A stretch of 64,000 nucleotides of DNA from Atkinsonella hypoxylon. Taxonomy: Eukaryota > Ascomycota > Sordariomycetes > Hypocreales > Clavicipitaceae. Position 1 is the first letter of the stretch, and every line of letters begins with the position of its first letter. A program made the translations under genes and the position numbers. Below are positions 1 through 11,700 of this stretch, piece after piece. The notes under the pieces were generated by a model that did no database searches, was not told the origin of the DNA, and was given only the letters and a program-made list of their open reading frames with translations. The DNA lies in the NCBI GenBank assembly GCA_000729835.1, contig JFHB01000024.1, forward strand, positions 62,001 through 126,000. Direction: 5' to 3'.

Positions 1-2112
1 GATATAACAGCAAACCCCCCCCAATCAGCAGGAACTCGGTATCGTTGGTCCACGTAGCATCCAGCGGCGTGGCGGCGACATCATGTCCGGGCAGGTGATG
101 GGTAAAGGCAGCACCGGTTGCAGAAGAGTAGACGGTAACGAGAGCGCCGCCCTTGCCGGGTGTAATGGCGAGCAGGGCGGTATTGCTTGGGTTCCAGCCC
201 AGCTTCAGGACAGGCGGCTCCGGCACTTCCATGGTTTGCATATGAGCCCCGTCGGCCGACCAGATGCTCACGGCGGCCGAGGAGCCGGAGTCGGTGGCAA
301 GGGCAATGGCAGTGCCATCCGACGTCCACGACAGAGCCGTGACCGTGGTGGTGCGTGGTGTTTCTGGGTCGAGCAGGGTATGGGCTCTGGGAGACACGTG
401 ATCACGGCCATGGCCAGGGAGACGAGAAATGGTCCAAAGGCGGGCTAGCGCATCGGTTCCAGCAGCCGCCAATACTGACGGGTCGCGCGGGTTCCACTCG
501 CACTGCAGGAGCACTGGAGCATTATCCGCGCTTGATGGTGACGGCGAAGGCGTGGTTGTCGCTTCCGGCACGCTGTAGTTGCCGTCGTCGTCCACCAGCC
601 GGATAAAGGTCGTTTCAGGCGAGAGCTCCTCCACCTTGTCCACCTGCGTGCCCTGCTCAGGACCGTCGGTGCGGATGATGGGTGATGGCAGTTGCTCGCC
701 TTCGAGCGGTGACGGGTATGCGTGGTTGTTGGTTGAGTCCTGGAGGCTGCTGCTGTCCTCTTGCGAACGAGGGTGCGATGAGGGGTGATCGACGTCCATC
801 GGCATCGGTGCAGTGGCGGAATTTGATGATGTGGGCGGGTCGGTGGTGGTGGTGGTGGTGGTGGTGGTGGTAATGGCCGATGTATTATTATTGTTTATGC
901 CGTTGCCCAAGGACGAAGCATTAGCCGTCGCAGGGGCAGAAGAAGATGATGAAGAAGTGGTGGTGTTTGTTGCGGAAGAATGTGCATTTGCATTTGCGGA
1001 TGGATTCGGGTTCGTCAATGCGTCGGCGTAGCCATTGCTGAGACGCGGTCGCTTTGCTGGTGAGCCATTCGGCAGCTGATGTTGGATGCGTTTTCGCGAT
1101 GCCTCGGGATCGCTAGGCGCCGCACCGCTCTCTAGTTCCTCCTCCAATTTCGTCTCTGGTTGAGATTTGAGTGGCCCAAAGATGCCGACCTGCAGCGCCT
1201 CTGCCTCAGCACTGTTGGCATCGCCAGGCAGCTGCGATGTTGAATTGCTGGGTTAGCCATCAAGTCATGATTTTCGAGTTGGCGGGTTGTTTGTTGCTTA
1301 TGTCGCACTTCCTCAACTCGGAGAGTGCGAGGATGGGGAGGCCAGTTGCATCGCATGTTCCTTTGCAGAAGCACAACGTACCTTTTTGAGTGCAAAATCA
1401 CGTTCGAGCGCATAGTACCAGAGTCCTCTATTCACAACCGAGACGAGTGCGCGGCCCTTGACGTGCGGCGCGAAGGCGAATTCTCGGTGCGGCTCCTTAA
1501 CGTGCCACTCCTTCTGTAACTTGGCGGCCGTTTCGCGATAATCTGCAAGAGATGAAACATGAGTACCACTGGGCTAAGCTTGGTCGGTTCGGCGGGCAAC
1601 GAGGAGCTGAAGCAAGGGGGAAAAAAGACAGGACTGGACAGGGCAGGGCAGGGCAGGACAGGACAGGGCAGGACAAGCACTCATGAGAGCGCTTGTATCA
1701 CTACGCCGGTGACAACCAAATCTGCACACAGAGGGAGAGACAGAGATCGGTGGCACGTACTCCCTTCAAGTAGATACCTGCCCAACTGGTTAGCAAAGTG
1801 TGTCCGGCAAAATCACTGGGGGAAAGGCGCCGGGGTAGCGGAGTCTGGACACGAATGCGACAGCAAGAGCAAGGCAGGCCAAAGCATAGAGGTTGGACCG
1901 GAAGAAGGGGCAAAATGAAGAAGTAGAAGAGGAGGGAAAAAAAAAAAAAAAACAGCAGGCCTGATGCCGATGCCGATGCCTCTTCAAATCCAGAATAGCA
2001 GCAGCCGGGAAGAGACATTGAGGGCGTCGGGGCGTGGAGGCGCGGTGGGAGCAACGAACCTCCAAATCAGAAAGTTGACCCTATCCGAGTCGAGGAATTC
2101 TTTGACCACCAT
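1..2112 (-). CDS. LisH-WD40 corepressor subunit, Sif2/TBL1-like (5' part)
   Basis: Partial gene; the 3' end lies beyond base 1. The exon model is 2112-2060, 1777-1761, 1542-1382 and 1231-1. All joins keep frame and use GT/AG. The protein starts MVVKEFLDSDRVNFLIWR, continues through YLLEGN and YRETAAKLQKEW, and so forms a LisH dimerisation motif. The following FAPHVKGRALVSVVNRGL block is typical of TBL1/Sif2 proteins. A long Ser/Thr/Asn-rich linker follows, with an NLS-like AKRPRL and ten Thr codons in a row. WD40 blades then begin (for example LLQCEWNPRDPSVLAAAGTD). The family acts in the nucleus as the WD40 subunit of the Set3/SMRT-type histone deacetylase complex. Start: the ATG at 2112 is the first in frame before the LisH motif. 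The family call is strong; the partner complex is inferred. Confidence 0.88.
842..871 (+). repeat. (GGT)10 trinucleotide repeat inside the Sif2-like gene
   Basis: Ten uninterrupted GGT units. On the coding (minus) strand they read ACC and give ten consecutive threonines in the disordered linker between the LisH motif and the WD40 repeats. Length variation would change only the linker. Confidence 0.95.
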
Positions 2113-4510
2113 GGCGATGACTGCCAGGCCAGCGCCTCAGATGGCGGCCGAATGACGGGTGGCCCCAGTGGTGATGGCGAGGGCAAGTCGAAAGGGAAAG
2201 AGTTGCCAGTCGTAAGAGAAGTCGTCGTCGTTGCCGGGAAGCCGCGGCCGGATCAAGGGCGACACGAAGACGAGGGTTGAGCGTGCGGCAGTGAAGTGGA
2301 AAGTGAAGATCGAGGTGAGGGAGTGAGTGAGTGAAGATTCAAGAGCGAGATGAAATCCACATCCACACATCACATCACATCTACGTCCCATCCACGTCCC
2401 CACATCCACATCTTGCAGGGCCCTAGGAGGGTGAGCCACGGAGCCACAGGGCCGCGGCAGAGATACCGGCGGCGGGCAGCTGTCGGCGCAAAAGTACAGT
2501 GGGTGCAGGTGTGCAGGTGTGCAGGTGCAGGTGTGCATGCTGCCATCTTGTCAGCAGTAATACTACTGGTTAGGAGGCAATTAGGGACATCTGGAGCTAG
2601 GACGCTGGGAAGCTGGAGAAGATGCCTACACGTCACTTCAAATGTTATTTCCCCCCCCCCCTTCCCTCTCTCCCCACTGTAACCTTGGTAGGTAGGTACC
2701 TAATTACATGATGTAAGTAGTGCCTGCCTGCCTGCCTATCAGCACTCCTGCGGTGCAGATGCAGCATGTCCGGGGTCCCGTCAACTGGTTGGTTGGTTGG
2801 TTGGTTGGTTGGTTGGTCGGTTGGTTGGTTAGGGCGGGGACAGAGACGGGGACGGGGCCAGGGACCACACGGAGCCGCTAGCTGAGAAGCAGGAGCTGAG
2901 CATTGATTAATTCCAGCAGCCTACCTAGAACCTAGAACCCTACAGGGTACCCTACGCCTACAGTTAGTTGCGGTGTGCGGCGATGCGGCGATGCGGCGGT
3001 GTCATGGCGCGTACTGGGGGGGGGGGTCCTCGACCTCGCAGGCAGTTTGTTCAATGATACGTGTGTTTATTACATAGTGCCCGGCTCCTTCCCGGCTCAA
3101 GGGTGAATGGTTACGCACTCCATCACCATCTTGCATGTCTCGCCTGTCTCGCCTGTCTCGCCCGACTGCCTCCCCCTTGGCATCCCCCGTCCATGCACGG
3201 CCCTGTGGCTTCCCATTCTGCTTCAATAGTAAGAGACATGGCTGCATGGCAAGGCATGGGGACCAAGACCTTGGGCTCGCAGTTGGAGGTGGCACGCACC
3301 TTGGAAAAAGACGGCGAGAAAAGGTGAGAAAGCATGTAACGGCTTGGGGGGGGGGGGGTGTGGCAGGATTGGTGGCGCTCGATCTCCGGTAATAAGGCTA
3401 CAAGCTTAAGTTAGTGGTGAGGAGCGTGGGGGAGGGAGGTACAGCCCACTATACAGCCCTCTATACAGTGTACATCCACTATGCACCGTGGCGAGGACCT
3501 GAAGTTGCAGCGCTACACGGGGGACAGATAGATAGATGGGTGGTTCCCAGGCGGCCCAGTAGTACCAGCTAGCACGAACACTCCCATCTTTATTACTGTA
3601 CATCTGTTGCAGATGCACTTTTTGGTAAAGCCATGCAGTGTCGGCCTTGCGACAAGACAAAGGAAAGGACTTTGGAGTGTCAGCCGAGTTGTGTCGTACG
3701 GAGTATATATATAGGTGCCATGTCCGAAGAGAACCGGTCTTGGTCATCTCCTTCGCGCCCGTCACTCAAATCTCATCGTCACCACTACAGAGAATGCTTC
3801 AGCCAGCGCGGCTATTATATAGTTATATATAAAGTGCCAATCTGGATGCGCCCCAGACTCAATAGTTACCCACTCTTTCCACGTGAAGAGCTACATACCT
3901 AGGTACATATCTCGTCGGGGCTTACAACCCACTCTTGTACAGTAACGTTATGTTATGTATATGACCTGGTAGGCCTGCATTGGTCATGGGCAGCTAATAA
4001 ATCCGGCACTCGGTTGGCGAGTGCACCGAGGAAGTGCAATCAAATGAGGGGAGAAGCTTTGAGACCCTGCCATAACAAATTGTACAATGCGGTAAACATC
4101 GTCAGAGTTTTCGAAGCAGACCATCCATCGCTGTAGCCCAAGTATCCGGGACATGGGGCAAGAATGTTCGAAAGTGAACCGATTCGTGCTTTTCCAGCCG
4201 TGATGCATTGGCCCCCAGTGAATTACGCTCGGCAAGCGTGAGGGAGGACAAGGCGGGAATTCGGAGCGCAAGGTTTGAATTCCCCGACAAAGATTGTTAA
4301 CAAAGGTTTTACTTTCACGTATTGCGCCACAAGTACAGTTCAAGCCTCAGGCCGCAAGCGTCCATCCCTTCCAAGAGAGCTCCAGCCAGGCACGTGCCGG
4401 CATTGAACACCTGTTCGCGACCAGGTTAACACCAATAACCCTCTGCACTCCCATCGCGATTTTTTTTTTAAAAAAAAAAAAAAAAACTCCATCGTTAGCC
4501 AGCGACAGCC
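2113..4510. other. Intergenic: divergent promoters, microsatellites
   Basis: About 2.4 kb between the divergently transcribed Sif2-like and TMEM115-like genes. It holds homopolymer C and G runs (near 2651, 3018 and 3348), the GTAGGTAGGTACC motif at 2687-2700, a GGTT microsatellite, one TACGGAGTA motif at 3697-3705, a palindromic TACCTAGGTAC at 3896-3906, and a T/A homopolymer block at 4461-4487 just upstream of the next start. I found no gene in it; the open frames are short and low-complexity. Confidence 0.7.
2786..2831 (+). repeat. (GGTT)n microsatellite
   Basis: About eleven GGTT units with one interruption (GGTC at 2815-2818). It lies upstream of both flanking genes. Confidence 0.95.
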
Positions 4511-5711
4511 ATGCCTCCCAGACTAAACATCCCCCCCGTCACTCGCGCAGTCCTCCTCGTGCTGACACTCCAATCCCTTCTCGGCGCAGCAATCCGGTAT
4601 CGCCAATGGACCGAGCACTCTCGCATCGTCATTCCCTACCTCACGCTCGTCCCGCAGCTCTCCCTCGTGTACCCCTGGACCTTTTTGACGTCAGCCCTGG
4701 TGGAAGGCAACGTCTTCACCTTCGCCCTCTCGGCCCTGACGCTGTACCAGGGCGGGCGCTATCTCGAGCGAGCTTGGTCGTCGGCTGATCTGGCCAAGTT
4801 CTTGGCCTTGGCGGCGCTGCTTCCGAACATGCTGACCTTTGTCCTCATGGTCGTCTTCTTCACACTTACTCGAAACGAGAGCTGGACGTATGTTTTTTCA
4901 CACAAAATACCGATCCCCTGCTAGGGTTGACCGCGCTAGCATCGCAGAAGAGAGAGAAAAAGGAAAAAAGGAAAAAGACAAAAAAGCTAACATTTTTTTG
5001 TTTTCATAAAGATTGACGGCTATTTCGGGCGGCGTCTCAATCCAGGTTGCTTTCCTCGTCGCATTCAGCCAGCTCATCCCCGCTCACACCGTCACCATCT
5101 TCCGCGGCATCCTCTCGCTCAAGGTGCTCCGGCTGCCACTCCTCTTTATCGGCATCGTCGCTGCCCTGTCACTGACGCCTCTGCTCTCCCGCGCCGCCGT
5201 CTGGCAGGCCCTCTTCGGCTTCCTCTGCAGCTGGACCTACCTGCGATTCTACAAGACCGTGTTCCCCGACCTAGAGACCTCGCAGCCTGCGTCGCTCCAG
5301 GGCGACGCCAGCGAGACGTTCGCCTTTGCCGAGTTCTTCCCCGGGCCCATCAAGCCCTTCGTTGCCTCTTTGTCGGACCGCATCTTCGATCTCCTGGTCG
5401 CCATGCGCCTCTGCGACCCCTTTTCGCACGTGGACATGTCGGCTACGCGGGGGGAGCGTGCCTTGCAGCGAGGCACGCCTGGGTCTGCTCGCGCCGAGGC
5501 CGAGCGGAGGAGAGCCATCGCGCTCAAGGCCCTTGACCAGCGTTTGAGTGCAGCTTCGGCCGGCGCCCCGACTAGAGCGCCTGCCCAGCCTAGCGGTCCG
5601 ACTGTGCAGACTCAGCCGCAGCCAAGTTCCCATACCGCTATGGCCTCCAAGCCGAGTGACGTCCTGGGACAAACCAAGTTTGAGCCAGATCATGGCGATG
5701 GCGAAAACTAG
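4511..5711 (+). CDS. TMEM115-like rhomboid-fold Golgi membrane protein (DUF1751)
   Basis: Two exons, 4511-4887 and 5012-5711, give 358 residues; the join is TGG AC|A TTG. The N-terminal half is hydrophobic, with about five or six membrane segments (a segment near residues 12-27, TFLTSALVEGNVFTFALSAL, ALAALLPNMLTFVLMVVFF, then IQVAFLVAFSQLIPAH and LLFIGIVAALSLTPLL in exon 2). The signatures YPWTFLTSALVEGN, YQGGRYLERAW and GFLCSWTYLRFY are typical of the eukaryotic TMEM115/DUF1751 family, which is related to rhomboids but lacks the catalytic Ser-His pair. Family members sit in the Golgi and affect retrograde transport. The C-terminal 120 residues are polar, with RAEAERRRAIALKALDQRL conserved-looking and then a Pro/Ser/Gln-rich tail. 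Start chosen at the first in-frame ATG after the A-rich leader. Function beyond the family is inferred. Confidence 0.88.
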
Positions 5712-8700
5712 AGGAAGCGGGGGATATTTCATCTCTTTGTGTGATTCCCTGTGCTCAGAAGGACCCCTTCAGAGCATATGATTGCAATGGGAATGCCCTT
5801 CTTCTTCTTCTTCTTCTTCTTCTTTTGTAATGGAGTTGGCATGCTTATATTTTGAGAGGTTAGCAAGCTGGAATTCGTCCAACAACAATCATGCATAGCA
5901 AAAATAGAGCGAGTGTGTTCATATCGTTTATTCCCGTCAGTCCCATCATCTCTTCCTTGGACTGAATCACCTCTGATCAACCGTCCTCGGACCATCGATT
6001 AAATCATATTACCCGTAAATGTCATAATTCATTCCCCTTTTCAGCGCGCTTCTCGTCGTGGCAGCTGGCACCGACATAACCCCAATTCATCTCGTCCCAA
6101 CATTCTCCCATCATACACCTCTTCATAACCCATATCGCTACGATGGTTAATCCACCAAGCGACAAGCCGGCAGCATAGTCCAGTGCCGCTGAACCGAGTA
6201 CCTATCCACGTCGGTACGTATTATCTGATTTCAAACTGGAAACACGTTACAGTAAATTTGATTTGTAAAATCCAGAACGCGTCATTGACCGGCCCAAACA
6301 ATTGTCCTCTCAGCCCCTCATCAAATGCCCAAGCAAAGGTGCTTCATTTCTTTGACCGCATAATATGTGTGGTTGACGAGGCTCAAGGACGAGTTGTTGT
6401 CGAACATGTCGATTATTGCGTGGTTGATGTAAGTTTGGCTCGTCGCGACGTGTGACGCGGACGTACAAGGTGTCTATTTGCAAAATGCCTTGCTTATCGG
6501 ACCAGAGATCTGCTGGCACATCTTGCATTGTGAGGGACACTGTGAAGAGGTAGATATGTGTGCAGATTGCCTTTTGGGTCTCATTGTTGAGGTCTATAGC
6601 GATAGCAAGAATGAAACGAGCACATGGTGTGCGTGGGTTGGTCTGACGCGTATTTGAGTATCCCCTGCGTTTGAGTTCTAAGTATTCCTTTTTGGATGAT
6701 TATGTCTTTCTTTCTTTCTGGAAATACGACTCGTGAAGCTTGCAAGTTACATTATATGCGAATCGCAGCACTCGTTGGGAACGGCCCGTGCGAATCCGTC
6801 ACCATAGTAGTTTTACGCGTGAACATCATGTTTGACAGATTACCAAGAGAAATTTGAAGCAGCATTACGCCCAAGCGGCATGAATAATTTCCTAGTCGAA
6901 CGTCCTGGAGATGAGAGAAAAGGTCTCGGGTAGCTTATTAGCGCACAGGGTTCCGAGGAATAGGCCGCGCCTCCAAATCCGAGGTTGGAGTCCAAATAAT
7001 GGAGCACACAGATCTGACTTTTTGTCTTGCGGAAACGGATGGGGTCGCGCGCATGGGCAAGACATGGCGCGCCGCCATCGTGCTAGGACAATTAGCTAGT
7101 AGCACGGCGCTTGTATCGTTTCCGAAGCGCCAACAAGGGAGACAGCATGCCCAAGTCGCGGTCATCTCTATTCTGTTCGAGCGGAAGAGAATCTGAGGTG
7201 GATTGATCCAGATCCTAGTCTTCGGTCTCATGTCCGACAGGCAAGGAGAGCCGTGGAAAATGAGAACAACCAGACCATGAGAAAACCTGGCGGTTGCGAT
7301 TGACCTCAATTGCCAAACGTCAAACAAACAAACAGGGAATTGCCCAACGTGAGAAAGGGTTCACATATGCACAGACAGCACATGCCTGTACTCCCATGGA
7401 GCAATTTTCATCATTGCTCGAGTGATGTGTAGTCCATCGTGTCAGCTAAACCGAGAGAATGTCTCAAGCCACCTGGTGCTTGGCAACCGCCGGTAATCAC
7501 CATGATCAACCGAGCGAAGGGCTATCTTGACGCGTCATCTTTGAGCCAACTCTTTTTGTCATCCCATCGATCTGCGATCTTGATCAACAAAGGCCGGGCA
7601 CCGATCCTTGTGCTCGGCTGATGATGCCTGTGGGGACGAGGCACGCCAGGCGGCGCCAGCACATTGGTTAGATGAAGCAACTTGGCAACTTCTCCAGTCG
7701 CATACTAAGTTGCTCCCCCGGAATGGGCTTGGCTTGGCCGATTCAGGAATCAAGACAGAGCCAGAGCCCGAAATAACGGAGTCTCCGCCGGCTGCCATTG
7801 ACGTTGGTCTGCGTTTAGGCAGTATGTTGAATAATCAGAAGAAGTGTCCACTTTCTATAGGCACATACATGAATTGGGACAATCCTAACGCAATATCTCG
7901 GTATGACCGCAGTACCAGCGGGGGATACGGTAGGGCATCATGCATTATCCTCTCTTGGTGAAAAACCAGGGATGAAGCCTCCACGATCCACTTTAGTTAG
8001 GTAGGGCAACAGAGGCTGCTGTTTTGAAGCGGTCAAAATCAGCGGCAGTGTGGTCTAATAATGGCTGATGCACTGTATTTAAGTTGGGCCAAGCCGGGGT
8101 TGATAAGCAGAGCAACAAGTCGGGATAAATAGGTGGAGGGCGAGGGCGAGCAGCGCTTGGAGGCCTCAGGCCAGGAGGTTCATGGTCCATGGTCCATGAT
8201 GAGGCTAGATGTATTCCGTACGGAGTACTGACACGGGGAACAGGGGAGATGACAGATTTCATAACGGATCTGACGCATCAACAAAGTGGGCAGGAACCGT
8301 GGGATATTCTGTCACCTGGAAGACTGAGTATGAGTAGGGTTCAGTGTTCAAGGGGGCGGAGGTGAGTGTGGGCCCAGCCCATTCCCTTTCCAATCGGTCT
8401 TCCAGCGCGCCTTCTCAACCTTCTTTGTGGACTGCCCCCCTCCCGGAGGGTGGTGGGGCAGGTGGGAGGTGGGAAGCTGGCTTGGGGTGACGTGTGGTGC
8501 CGCACGTCAGGGCTCGGCAGGTTACCTCGCACCAAATTTGGAAAGAGTCTGGTGCAAGTCTGCACGAAGAACAAGCAGGTGACAAAGGGCAGGCTACCTA
8601 CTAGGTAGGTAGGCTGCAGGTCGCAACTTGCAGCTTGCAGGCTGGGGCTAATATGGCCTGACGCTTCCCGGGTGCGCTAAGACTAAAGTAGATTCGCCGG

Positions 8701-11700
8701 CGCGCGAAACATCTCTACAGTACGCACTCCTCCACACACCAGCCAAAACCACCAGACATCCCTTTGCTAGTGGCCAAGGGAGCCAAGGGAGCCAAGGGGA
8801 GGAAGCTAGTCACTGTGGGTCTCCAATCGGTAGCAGAGGGCCGTGCTACTACTCCTACGGCATAGTCACACACGAATTCGGTGGGTATAAGGTACTAGCA
8901 TCATAAAATTAAACACATTATTACTCCGTCTTATATTTTCGCCTTGTTTACATAGACCCACCGTCAATCGACAACAGTGGATCTCGTGACAAGCTTTGCT
9001 TGCTTTCGCCAAACTGCGAAAGGGATAATAAATACAACGACGCATTGGACGCATTGGACACAAGGAAACGGGCCCAAAGAGCAGACGATGATGGCTCGAC
9101 TCGCCAGTCCTTCCCACCTCGCCATTACTTTGTCGCCCTATTCGGCCTGTCGCTCAATGCGTTTCTTCAGAGGCCTGGAAAGCCATGATAAAAATCATCA
9201 TTTTCAAAGTTCCATAACATCGAGACATCGTCATTCCAACATGGCTGAATTAAAGCGCGATTTATGGACGACGCCCGCGTATCATCAAACGAACAGGACA
9301 AAGAACGGCCGCGTACGGAATCTTCCGTCGGCCAAGGCAGAAGCAGCCTTGATGCCAGCTGGCTGTTAGAAGTGGGGCACCCTCCTGCGCTAGTTGGCCA
9401 TGCTGCACCTTCCGGGCTTGAAACTAGCCACCTAGAGTATGTATAGCAAACGGGAATTGTGCCCGTGCAGCATGCGGCTAGGGCTTCCTGGAGGGCTGCC
9501 CTGTTCGTGAGGAATTTTCTGATTTGCAGCTCGGGCCAAAATAGACGGGCATCATAGACGTACAAAGCTGGCAGCTATTAATTATTCCTCAAAATATCAC
9601 TCTGCTCGCTTCGGGCCCCAGCTGGCTTAGCTTCTTGACATACAATGAATGTATCACTTTCGTGTATACTGGAACTATCGCTTCGTCACCCGTCATGGAA
9701 CAACGAGTGCAAATTTCAAATGCCGTCTCGGCAGTCGTACACTACATTATCTTTCTCACAAAGAACAAAGATGAACGACAATGACCATTGGTGCGCATCG
9801 CAGAAGATCTTGCACGATGCTAAAGAACCCATCACAGACCCGCGTTCTCATGTCTGTCCTGCAACGAACGACAAAAAAATAAACTCCACACCACAGTCCG
9901 GTATGAACGAAAAAAGCTTAACATTTGGAGCTTGGAGTGACGCCATATCATGTAGGTATTTTAATATTGCAGCATTTGACTAATGTACGCGGGGCCCTAT
10001 GTCACGTGACTGGCGCAATACAAGTTCCATCAGATCGAGACGTTTGTTCATGACCCTCTCTATCTACGGGTGCCTGAAAGGACGATGGATTTATTTGATT
10101 GGCTTGAATTAAGAGAGATGAGCCAAGAAATTTAAGACTTTGACCAGCAGAGAAGAAGCTTGGCCTTCTACCCGCACTCGACCTATCATCGCGATTGCCC
10201 CTCTGCATATGCACGTGGTGCAACAGCTAGTGCGCGTTGCCATGGAGCGCCGAGTGACATCAGCGGAGAGCACGTTTATCTCATCCCTCATACAGTTTTA
10301 ACTCTTCGCACCGCCTCAAAAAAAAACATTTTTGTGGGTGTGGCTGTCCGCCTCCTCATTATAGCTCGAACTTTTCCTCGTTCTCCATTCTACGTTTCAT
10401 TTCATAATGGTTCAAAGCTTCTGAAGGTGATTTTGAAAGCTCGTAAGCTGAGATGGGCCAATTTGTTTATGTCTATTCTTCTCCTGTTTCGGGGCCTTCT
10501 GAGATGTGTCGAGTTTTGCCCCCCTCTCTTTTCGTACGGCGTGCGACACTAAAGCCACCATCGTGGATCGCCGAGTTTCAAGCCACAGCGATTGATGATG
10601 GGGCAAGTTTCGACATGGGCTAACTAATGATGTGTCACCCGGTCGGTATATGGGGTTTCTAACCGGAGATTACTTGGTGGCGTGGCCACGGCCAGCGAAT
10701 TTTCGCTACAAAATGAATACAGCCCGGTCCGCGGAGGATGATGTGTCTAGTGCATCATGCGAGACAACAGACTGATTTTACTTTCTATGTCTGCAAAGCC
10801 ATCTGCGTTCCTCTGACGATCAAATTAAGTTTTGGCTGGTGTACTACCGCAGTATGGTCTTGTTGGGCGCATTTCTCATCAATGCTTTTGCCATGTTTGT
10901 GCTGAAGCGGCGTGAGACACCAAATAGGTCACGTGATCCAACTCATCTCTCATACACTAAGGCATCTCCATGGACCCCAAATGGCTAGTACATCCGGAAT
11001 TCGCTGGGACTTAGTCATGGTGAGATTCGCACGTAATAAATCGAAGTACCTCTCAACCACGCTAAATCTGATTGCGTACAAACGGATACGTGACCCGGGC
11101 GGTGCTTTTGCGCAGGTAAAAGGATCGCGATGCACATATTCTTACTGTGGAACCGAAGTGCTGAACCGAAGCTCATAAATGACTTCATTCTCTTGCCGAC
11201 ATATTTCCTTGGCTACGAACATTCTTGCTTTGGGACGGATAAAGCCCGCAACCTCTCATCTTGATATGCCATAGCCGCGCTCTATGATGACAAAAAAAAG
11301 AATCCGGGGCAGGATAGGTGAGGACTATTGTTTGACGTTTTCGAACAAGATGTTTGAAAGTGTCGGCGTGGGTCAGCCATTGAGTGCATAGCCTGGAAGG
11401 TTGTCTTCCCCCCCCACTGGCGAGTGTCGGTAACAAGCATCACCTACTGTTTGTTGCACGAGCATCAATCTGCAATGTCCCGCCTAGAGTGACGAGCTGG
11501 CCCACTATGAGCCGCAGCCAGGGCAGCAGTGTCATGGTACGATGGCGAGCGTGGCTAAGGGTGGCTTGAAAGCTTGTTGGAGACATCAGTACTTCGTACC
11601 TTGGTACTTCATTGCGCCATCTTGGCTGTGCCACTGTTTAAAAGGCACAACTGGCCGGGTAACGAATACAACGAGGACAGAGATTGATCCATAAGGGATC

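Noticed and set aside
2137..2538. 133-codon open frame on the minus strand
   Set aside because: Overlaps the start region of the Sif2-like gene, is rich in His/Cys/Thr from CA-repeat DNA and has no recognisable domain.
9167..9565. 132-codon minus-strand frame in the 7.8-kb gap
   Set aside because: No recognisable motif, and neighbouring frames of similar length occur on both strands by chance.
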